Below are positions 5,182-10,187 of a stretch of 10,187 bases of DNA, in pieces (positions within the stretch are counted from its first letter, which is position 1; each line of letters opens with the position of its first letter). The notes under the pieces are model-generated. The model ran no database searches. It was given only the letters and a program-made list of their open reading frames with translations, and was not told the DNA's origin. The translations under genes and the position numbers were made by a program. This stretch comes from CBDUUP01 sp965370435. Lineage in GTDB: Bacteria > Chloroflexota > Anaerolineae > Anaerolineales > UBA11579. The stretch spans positions 1 through 10,187 of the forward strand of contig CBDUUP010000140.1 in the NCBI GenBank assembly GCA_965370435.1, in the 5' to 3' direction.

Positions 5182-6177
5182 ATGAGCGATAAACACGGGC
5201 CTATTTGGGTACTCGCCGAACAGGCAGATGACGAAATTCTGGCGGTGTCCTTCCAGCTTATTGGACATGCGCGGAAGCTGGCGGATGAGTTGGGCTCTGA
5301 AGTAGAAGCGATCTTTCTGGGGGAAAATACAAAGGAAAATTCCCAACAGTTACTGGCCGCGGGCGTGGAAAAGGTGTATTTAGGCGATGGGGCTGTGTTT
5401 TCGCAATATCAACCGGAGCTTTTCACCGAAACCATCGTCCGGCTGGCCGAAGAACGTCAACCAGAAATCTTCTTGATGAGTTCGACGTTGATGGGAAGAG
5501 AGTTAGCGCCGCTGTTGGCAGCCAGATTGGAAACAGGGTTGACGGCCCATTGTATTGATCTGGCGTTGGATGAAAACCAAATCCTGGAAGCCAGAATCCC
5601 GGCTTATGGGGGTTTGATATCTATTATTTGTCCAGAACGAAGGCCGCAGATGGCGACCGTTGCCGGAGGAGTTTTCCATAATCCCGAAATGGACGAGAGC
5701 CGGACGGGGGAGATCATCGCTATTGAGACGCCAAAGAATATCCCTAATCGAATTCAAACTCTGGAAATCGTTCGCGAAACGGCGGAGGGGGTTCCCCTTG
5801 AGACGGCTCCTATCGTGGTAGCGGGAGGGGTTGGCGCGGGCGATTATGATGGGTGGTGCGAGATCGCTGAATTGGCCGAGGCGCTCAACGCTGCTTTAGG
5901 CTCCACTCGCCCGGCGGTAGATGAGGGCTGGACGAATCTGGAAACCATGATCGGGCAGAGCGGGAAAATGGTCAGCCCGGAAGTCTATATCGGGGTTGGG
6001 CTATCCGGGGAGCTGCAACACATGGTAGGTATTGTGGGGGCCAAGGTTATGGTGGCGATCAACAACGATCCTAAAGCGCCGGTGTTTGAGCAGGTGGATA
6101 TCGGCATTGTGGAAGATTGCCGAGAGTTCATTCCTATTCTAATTGGAAAGATCAAGGAATATAAAGAGAAAGGGTAA
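5182..6177 (+). CDS. etfA: Electron transfer flavoprotein alpha subunit
   Basis: A 331-residue EtfA of normal length, the subunit that carries the electron-shuttling FAD. The N-terminal domain begins 'GPIWVLAEQADDEI' and includes 'LAAGVEKVYLGD' (58-69). The C-terminal FAD domain shows all expected parts: 'VVAGGVGAGDYDGW' (212-225), 'LGSTRPAVDEGW' (239-250), 'IGQSGKMVSPEVYIGVGLSGELQHMVGI' in two halves at 257-267 and 268-284, and 'VAINNDPKAPVFEQVDIGIVED' (291-312). Its ATG is four bases after the etfB stop, with a GGGGGTGA Shine-Dalgarno inside the etfB end, so the two subunits are probably translated together in equal amounts. No terminator with a T-run follows; a GC-rich hairpin lies in the convergent gap downstream. 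No ferredoxin or ETF:quinone oxidoreductase gene is in view, so the electron acceptor is unknown. Confidence 0.95.
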   Translation: MSDKHGPIWVLAEQADDEILAVSFQLIGHARKLADELGSEVEAIFLGENTKENSQQLLAAGVEKVYLGDGAVFSQYQPELFTETIVRLAEERQPEIFLMSSTLMGRELAPLLAARLETGLTAHCIDLALDENQILEARIPAYGGLISIICPERRPQMATVAGGVFHNPEMDESRTGEIIAIETPKNIPNRIQTLEIVRETAEGVPLETAPIVVAGGVGAGDYDGWCEIAELAEALNAALGSTRPAVDEGWTNLETMIGQSGKMVSPEVYIGVGLSGELQHMVGIVGAKVMVAINNDPKAPVFEQVDIGIVEDCREFIPILIGKIKEYKEKG

Positions 6178-6213
6178 TATCTGCACGATGGGGAAAGGCG
6201 GTGTCGATGGAGT

Positions 6214-6277
6214 GAGCGTCCTGGCGCTCCAAGTTAAGCGTAGCGCGCGCCGGGCGAAGCAGCGCTTCGCCCCTACG
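6214..6277. repeat. GC-rich hairpin repeat in the convergent gap after etfA
   Basis: GGGCGAAGC (6252-6260) pairs perfectly with GCTTCGCCC (6264-6272) around an AGC loop, and CGTAG (6239-6243) with CTACG (6273-6277) can close an outer stem with an eight-base one-sided loop. A smaller hairpin GAGCG/CGCTC lies at 6214-6229. The unit reads like the widespread 'GGGGCGAAGC...GCTTCGCCC' intergenic repeats. Lying between convergent genes (etfA and the hydrolase) without a T-run, it may act as a bidirectional roadblock for transcription, or simply be a resident repeat. Confidence 0.5.
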
Positions 6278-6307
6278 ATAGATGTGGCGGTTTAGATGAT
6301 TGGCTAT

Positions 6308-7498
6308 TCAATCAAGGAGGGCTTGATAGACCAGAGTTCGGAAATCGTTGGTGACTGGATAGGTTCCACTGGGCAGGTATTGCATCATCAGGATGCCGAC
6401 AATTTTCTCAACGGGGTCAACCCAAAAGTGAGTATTGGCATACCCACCCCACCCATGAGCGCCGACGGACCCCATCATCCCTGAAAGGGCAACATCCATT
6501 ATCACATTGAAGCCCAGCCCAAAGCCAAATCCCGGGTAGGCGATGTCACTCATCGAATATGGAATCAATGAGGGGGGTAAATGATTGGAGGCCATCAATT
6601 CCATCGTTTTGGGGCCTAACAAGCGGACGCCATCCAAGTCTCCCTTATTCAGGATAAGTGTGGCTATGCGCAAGTAGTCGGTAGTTGTTCCCGCCAGTCC
6701 TGCCCCGCCGGAATGGAGATTTGCATTGAGGTAATCCCCTCCTATATCGTCACTCAAGACTTCCAAAGGGCCTTTCTCAGTCGGGCCATACAAGGTGGCA
6801 AGGCGATCCATTTTTTCGGGCGACAAGGTGAAAGAGGTGTCAACAATGCCCAGGGGGTTGAATATTTCCTCTTGGAAGAAATCGCCCAGGGGTTTATCGG
6901 CGATGACTTCAACAAGGTAGCCCACCACATCGGTCGCCACGCTGTAACACCATTTTTCTCCAGGCTGGTAGCGCAACGGCAGCTTGGCGATACGATGGAT
7001 CATTTCCTTTAGAGTGATTTTAGTATCAAAAATATCCGCCTGGCGATATAGCTTATCTACTTCGGAGTCTTGATCGTCGCCGTAACTCAATCCGGTGGTA
7101 TGGGTGAGGAGGTCGTGAACGGTGATCTCGCGGTCTGGATCAGTCACGACGTTTCGCCCAACTTGCACCATTAGGTTGTTGAATTCGGGGATGTACTTGC
7201 TGACCGGATCTTCCAGGCGTACCAGGTTCTGTTCAAAAAGCATCATGAGGGCGATGCTGGTGATCGGCTTGGTCATGGAGTAAATGCGGAAGATGGTGTT
7301 AAACTCCATCGGGGTGCGGGATTCGACATTCTGCCAACCGACTTTTTCAAGATGGACGACGCTGCCCCGGCGAGCCACGAGGGTGATGATTCCAGCTATC
7401 ATATTCTGGTCAACATAGCGCCCCATTGTGGTATTAATTCGCTCCAATCGTTCAGCCGAAAAACCGAACTCTTTGGGGTCGCTCAATGGAATGCTCAT
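6308..7498 (-). CDS. Serine hydrolase of the class C beta-lactamase fold (EstB/LovD-like esterase or transferase)
   Basis: The 396-residue protein has the PF00144 'beta-lactamase' fold: 'FRIYSMTKPITSIALMML' with nucleophile Ser74 and Lys77 of the SxxK motif, 'VHDLLTHTTGLSYG' (127-140), Tyr185 in 'CYSVATDVVGYLVE' (second motif, Tyr-Ser-Val rather than Tyr-Ala-Asn), 'SGGAGLAGTTTDYLRI' (263-278), and the third motif region 'HGWGGYANTHFWVDP' (348-362) in place of Lys-Thr-Gly. There is no signal peptide, so it is cytosolic; a role as antibiotic-degrading enzyme is unlikely. Family members with such motifs are esterases, D-aminopeptidases or acyl transferases (EstB, LovD). Next to acyl-CoA genes an ester or thioester substrate is an attractive guess, no more. 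Its ATG overlaps the stop of the upstream QueG-like gene (ATGA at 7498-7495), indicating translational coupling. Confidence 0.9.
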   Translation of the reverse strand: MSIPLSDPKEFGFSAERLERINTTMGRYVDQNMIAGIITLVARRGSVVHLEKVGWQNVESRTPMEFNTIFRIYSMTKPITSIALMMLFEQNLVRLEDPVSKYIPEFNNLMVQVGRNVVTDPDREITVHDLLTHTTGLSYGDDQDSEVDKLYRQADIFDTKITLKEMIHRIAKLPLRYQPGEKWCYSVATDVVGYLVEVIADKPLGDFFQEEIFNPLGIVDTSFTLSPEKMDRLATLYGPTEKGPLEVLSDDIGGDYLNANLHSGGAGLAGTTTDYLRIATLILNKGDLDGVRLLGPKTMELMASNHLPPSLIPYSMSDIAYPGFGFGLGFNVIMDVALSGMMGSVGAHGWGGYANTHFWVDPVEKIVGILMMQYLPSGTYPVTNDFRTLVYQALLD

Positions 7499-8268
7499 CG
7501 GGAATCGCCCTGAGCTACGGGGCAGGCAAGCTCACAGAACCGGCAGGTCTTCATGACCATGCTGGCCTCTTCGATCCCCATGATCGAACCCTCAAGCAAT
7601 TCCTCATTTGCATATCGCTTGTCATTTTCAATCTTGCAGTACTGTCTCTCAAAGGAGCCGCTGCGGAACGCATCTTGGGGGCAGACTCGGTGGCATGGCA
7701 TATCGCAACCATTGCAGGGGTCGAAGCCGCTCGGACCGGTTGGCTCCAACTCGGCCTCAATGAAGATCCCTCGGAGACGGACCCGAGTTCCGTATTCCGG
7801 CGTAACCAGGAGATTGTGTTTTCCGATCACCCCCAGGCCAGCTAGGTGGGCCGAATCCTTGAGGAAAGTCCCTCCGTACTCGACCTGGTAGGGAAGTGAA
7901 AAGGCTTTGACGCCAAGTTCTTCATCCATCCAGATGCGGAGTTTTCTGGATTGCAGCCTCATAATACCGTTGCCCTGGGTGAAGCCCTTGACCTTCATGC
8001 TCCACCAATCGAGCACCGGTTCGGAGGCCGGATGGGATAACGCCCACACCAGCACGGATTTGTGTTCCTCTCGCCAGTTAAAACCCTTGAATTCGTGGTA
8101 ATCAGACGAGTCAGGTTGGTATTCTTCGTAGAATGGCGCTTTGTCGTATTTCTCAAAGGAAGGGGAAGTCTTCAAGTCCTTGATCCTGGCGATTCCCGCT
8201 AAGGAAGCACCCAACTCTATTGCCTTCTCGACGATGACTTTCTCAATGTTGTTGCCGTTGGATTTCAT
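7495..8268 (-). CDS. QueG-like double [4Fe-4S] protein, short form
   Basis: This 257-residue protein resembles the core of epoxyqueuosine reductase QueG (COG1600), a cobalamin-dependent iron-sulfur enzyme related to reductive dehalogenases. 'AGLGVIGKHNLLVTPEYGTRVRLRGIFIEAEL' spans 143-174 (the QueG 'GLGWIGKN.LLI.PE.GS' segment). Eight cysteines could ligate two clusters: C185, C188, C192, C196-Pro, C211 in 'QYCKIEN', and C242, C245, C249-Pro. The first set is spaced CxxCxxxCxxxCP, one residue more than the CxxCxxCxxxCP usual in QueG. The HEAT-repeat tRNA-binding tail is absent and the Asp that QueG keeps ahead of AGLG is not obvious, so I do not call it QueG. Substrate unknown; cobalamin binding is possible but unproven. 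Start ATG at 8268 has AAAGGAA at 8277-8283, eight bases upstream. Downstream it overlaps the hydrolase gene by four bases. Confidence 0.85.
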   Translation of the reverse strand: MKSNGNNIEKVIVEKAIELGASLAGIARIKDLKTSPSFEKYDKAPFYEEYQPDSSDYHEFKGFNWREEHKSVLVWALSHPASEPVLDWWSMKVKGFTQGNGIMRLQSRKLRIWMDEELGVKAFSLPYQVEYGGTFLKDSAHLAGLGVIGKHNLLVTPEYGTRVRLRGIFIEAELEPTGPSGFDPCNGCDMPCHRVCPQDAFRSGSFERQYCKIENDKRYANEELLEGSIMGIEEASMVMKTCRFCELACPVAQGDSR

Positions 8269-8294
8269 CTGCTTGGTTCCTTTCCACCGGGAAG

Positions 8295-8310
8295 TCGAGT
8301 TATAACTCGA
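8295..8310. promoter_or_regulatory. Perfect 16-bp palindrome upstream of the QueG-like gene
   Basis: TCGAGTTA-TAACTCGA is a perfect palindrome without spacer, 27 bases before the start codon of the QueG-like gene and 66 bases past the stop of the ADP-forming synthetase. It could be a protein-binding operator or fold in RNA as a 6-bp stem with TATA-like loop. I see no well-placed -35/-10 pair on the minus strand around it. Confidence 0.45.
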
Positions 8311-8312
8311 TT

Positions 8313-8376
8313 CGGAACTTCTCGGCGTTTTCGATCTTGTTGAATGTATAGAAGTACTGTCTCTCAGTATTATTGG
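8313..8376 (-). pseudogene. Possible remnant similar to part of the QueG-like gene
   Basis: In the gap between the synthetase and the QueG-like gene, 8353-8366 repeats 14 bases of that gene exactly (7638-7651), and 8328-8339 matches 7625-7636 at 11 of 12 positions, in the same order with 13 bases between instead of one. Read on the minus strand this gives a short open stretch 'ERQYFYTFNKIENAEKFRIEL' (split by the reader as ERQY-FYTFN-KIEN), stop at both ends, against 'ERQYCKIEN' in the gene. It may be a decayed partial duplicate, or chance. Confidence 0.3.
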
Positions 8377-10187
8377 TTACTTTGTTTGGTCGCTCGCAGG
8401 TTTCGCGCTCAAGATGATCAGTGCGTCAGCGGCAACCGCACCCTGACCTTCGGCCAGGAGCATTAAAGGGTTGATGTCGAGTTCAATAATGGATGAAGGG
8501 TCTTCCTCTACCATGCCTGCAACCGCCAAGATGACATCGGCGGCGGCGTTCAGATCGGCGGGCGGCGCGCCCCTGAAACCGCTAAAGATAGGGGCGCACT
8601 TCAATTGACCCAATGCTTGCAGCACTCGCTCCCTGGTGGTCGGCAGCAGGAGGGAAGCGCTGTCCTTCATCAGTTCGACCATAATGCCGCCGCCGCCGAC
8701 CAAAAGATAGGGGCCGAATTGCTCATCCCGGGCCACGCCGACAATGAGTTCGACCACGACGCCTTCAACCATTTTCTCGACCAGATAGGACTCGGAGAGG
8801 TTCGACATCTCCGTCACCGCCGCGGACACCTCGTCTGGGCTGCCCAGATCGAGTTTGACACCCCCAACATCGGTCTTGTGGGCGACGCCCAATGCTTTGA
8901 CGACGACCGGATAGCCCAACGCTTCGGCTGCCTCTACCGCCTCGCCTGCGTTGTGAATGACTCGCGAAGAGGGCACCGGCACACCATTCCGTGCGAGAAG
9001 GGTCTTGGCTTCAGCCTCGTCCAACATCTTGACGGGGCCGTCCTGCGGCTTACCGAAATTCGGAAGCAGCGATGGGCTGGTAGGTTTTTTCCAGGCCGCG
9101 CCCACATCAACTGCCGCCTGGATTCCGGCGACTCCGTCGTCAATACCGGCCAGCATGGCGACGCCATCTTCCATCAATCTCTCCGCCACCGACTCCGTCA
9201 TGGTGTCCGAAAAAGTCGCCAACACCGCGCCTTTGGTGCCGGTCTGTTGTGCTGCTTGAACAAAACCTCTCTCGGTCCCAATCCAGGTTGACTGGTCACA
9301 AAGGTCCTCTCTGGGGTAATCGAGCAAACACAGCGATACGTCAAAGCCTTCCGCCATAAAGGCGGTAAAATTCTTGGCATTCTGCTCTTCATTATTCCAG
9401 TCGAACATCTGGAAATCGAAAGGATTGGCGGCCACCATCCGCTCGTGTATGGTGGCTTGCAGGTCTTGGGCCACCCTTTCAGAGAGCGGGGGCATGGACA
9501 GGTTCGGGCCTAATGCGTCGGCGAGAAGAGTGAGGTCACCGCCCGAGGTGCTCATGGCTCCGATCCGGCCGCCGTCCAATGGGCCGAGAACGTGGAGCGT
9601 CTTCAGCGCTTCAATGAGGGCTTCCAGAGAATCAACTCGAGCCACGCCGAGCCGCTCGAACAGCGCGCTCACCAGAACGTCGGAACCGGCGAGGGAGGCG
9701 GTATGGGAAACCACCATTTTTTGAGCGACCTCGGAGCGGCCGACCTTGATGGCGACTATTGGCTTGCCCAAGTCTCGAGCGACGTTGACTGCTTCCTGGA
9801 AGGCTTTCGGGTCGGGCATGGTCTCCACAAATAGCCCCAGCGCGGTGACCTTATCCTGCCGAGCGAAAATGTGGATCGCATCGTGGAGATCAAACTTCAG
9901 TCTGTTCCCCAGGGATATCATATAGGCGACGGGAAGCCCGCGCCGCTGCATGGTGAGGTTGAAGCCCACGTTCGACGACATAGTGATGATGGCGACGCCT
10001 TCGTCAACCCGCCTGCCGCCCTGCTGATCGGGCCAGAGCATGGCTCCGTTGAGATAGTTGAGCAGCCCGTAACAATTCGGCCCGATCAGGGGCATATCGC
10101 CGGAGGCCTCCAAAAGCTGCTCTTGGAGTTCAGAACCCTCCTCGCCCGCCTCGATAAAGCCGGTGGCATAGCAGACCGCGCCGCCCG
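8377..10187 (-). CDS. Fused ADP-forming acyl-CoA synthetase (acetate-CoA ligase family), 5' end outside the window
   Basis: The frame is open to the right edge, 602 residues visible; a TTG at 10113 is not the start because CoA-binding-domain sequence continues before it ('TGFIEAGEEGSE', fragment residues 8-19). NDP-forming acyl-CoA synthetases interconvert acyl-CoA + ADP + Pi with acid + CoA + ATP. Order of domains: end of the CoA-binding domain with 'GPNCYGLLN' (35-43), the succinyl-CoA-ligase-like domain with 'VVSHTASLAGSD' carrying the conserved His161, a second Rossmann-like part with 'STSGGD' (212-217), then an ATP-grasp domain from about 386 with 'AHKTDVGGVKLDL' (435-447, conserved His436), 'VGGGGIMVELMKD', and 'ELDINPL' (568-574). 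Full members are about 700 residues, so roughly 100 are missing. The substrate cannot be read. The gene looks more GC-rich than the left half of the window. It is 108 bases upstream of the QueG-like gene on the same strand. Confidence 0.93.
   Translation of the reverse strand, partial: GGAVCYATGFIEAGEEGSELQEQLLEASGDMPLIGPNCYGLLNYLNGAMLWPDQQGGRRVDEGVAIITMSSNVGFNLTMQRRGLPVAYMISLGNRLKFDLHDAIHIFARQDKVTALGLFVETMPDPKAFQEAVNVARDLGKPIVAIKVGRSEVAQKMVVSHTASLAGSDVLVSALFERLGVARVDSLEALIEALKTLHVLGPLDGGRIGAMSTSGGDLTLLADALGPNLSMPPLSERVAQDLQATIHERMVAANPFDFQMFDWNNEEQNAKNFTAFMAEGFDVSLCLLDYPREDLCDQSTWIGTERGFVQAAQQTGTKGAVLATFSDTMTESVAERLMEDGVAMLAGIDDGVAGIQAAVDVGAAWKKPTSPSLLPNFGKPQDGPVKMLDEAEAKTLLARNGVPVPSSRVIHNAGEAVEAAEALGYPVVVKALGVAHKTDVGGVKLDLGSPDEVSAAVTEMSNLSESYLVEKMVEGVVVELIVGVARDEQFGPYLLVGGGGIMVELMKDSASLLLPTTRERVLQALGQLKCAPIFSGFRGAPPADLNAAADVILAVAGMVEEDPSSIIELDINPLMLLAEGQGAVAADALIILSAKPASDQTK

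Noticed and set aside
6308..7498. Antibiotic resistance beta-lactamase
   Set aside because: No signal peptide, Tyr-Ser-Val instead of Tyr-Ala/Ser-Asn and no Lys-Thr-Gly box; better fits the esterase/transferase branches of the fold.
7486..7891. Plus-strand frames opposite the QueG-like gene
   Set aside because: The minus strand carries the cysteine motifs and the QueG-like core; the opposite frames have no recognisable family.
7495..8268. True epoxyqueuosine reductase QueG
   Set aside because: Too short, no HEAT-repeat tail, changed cysteine spacing, and no queuosine genes nearby.
8605..9291. Plus-strand open frame of 228 codons opposite the ADP-forming synthetase
   Set aside because: It is a shadow frame rich in His, Asp and Gly, antisense to the ATP-grasp domain; long shadows are expected in the more GC-rich gene.
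1..10187. Defence system, prophage, CRISPR array, integron or transposon
   Set aside because: No nuclease, integrase, transposase, phage structural protein or regularly spaced repeats are visible; all large genes are metabolic or signalling.

Overview
The window is an ordinary bacterial chromosome segment, without phage, insertion sequence, CRISPR, tRNA or rRNA that I can see. Most of it is about acyl-CoA metabolism. The organism is probably an anaerobic or facultative, mid-GC environmental bacterium. The style of the intergenic DNA (short degenerate repeats such as CGTTGAAA, and GC-rich hairpin repeats), together with AIM24-family, QueG-like and ADP-forming acyl-CoA synthetase genes, reminds me of Chloroflexota (Anaerolineae-like) genomes. 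That is a guess from general impression, not a demonstrated assignment.

Layout, left to right. (1) 2-457, plus: the 3' end of an AIM24/TIGR00266-family gene cut by the window edge. (2) 458-761: intergenic DNA with a small hairpin, a 51-nt perfect-stemmed palindromic repeat and a promoter. (3) 762-1139, plus: an orphan single-domain response regulator. (4) 1250-2839, plus: an AMP-forming acyl-CoA synthetase with its own SD and a TTGACA promoter. (5) 2840-3218: an 8-bp-period tandem repeat, a strong intrinsic terminator, a strong extended -10 promoter overlapped just downstream by a TetR-type palindrome, and a leader hairpin. (6) 3219-6177, plus: a three-gene operon of acyl-CoA dehydrogenase, EtfB and EtfA. 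(7) 6178-6307: a convergent gap with a GC-rich hairpin repeat. (8) Minus strand, transcribed right to left: a fused ADP-forming acyl-CoA synthetase (5' end beyond the window), then a short QueG-like double [4Fe-4S] protein, then a cytosolic class-C-beta-lactamase-fold serine hydrolase translationally coupled to it (ATGA overlap).

How they work together. The left part can activate a carboxylic acid to its CoA thioester using ATP to AMP, oxidise or reduce the alpha-beta bond with an acyl-CoA dehydrogenase family enzyme, and pass electrons through a dedicated ETF. The 20-bp near-perfect palindrome at the start of the ACAD-etfBA transcript is the kind of site bound by TetR-family repressors that respond to acyl-CoAs. 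The fused ADP-forming synthetase on the right could recover ATP from acyl-CoA, or activate acids more cheaply.

The most interesting points are these. The ACAD has Ala and Gly at the two positions where known members keep the catalytic glutamate. Its EtfB keeps the Asp-Gly-x-Thr stretch seen in clostridial-type (NADH-using, often bifurcating) ETFs rather than the mitochondrial version. I found no convincing wholly new system; the candidates are an atypical ACAD/ETF module and the QueG-like/hydrolase pair.
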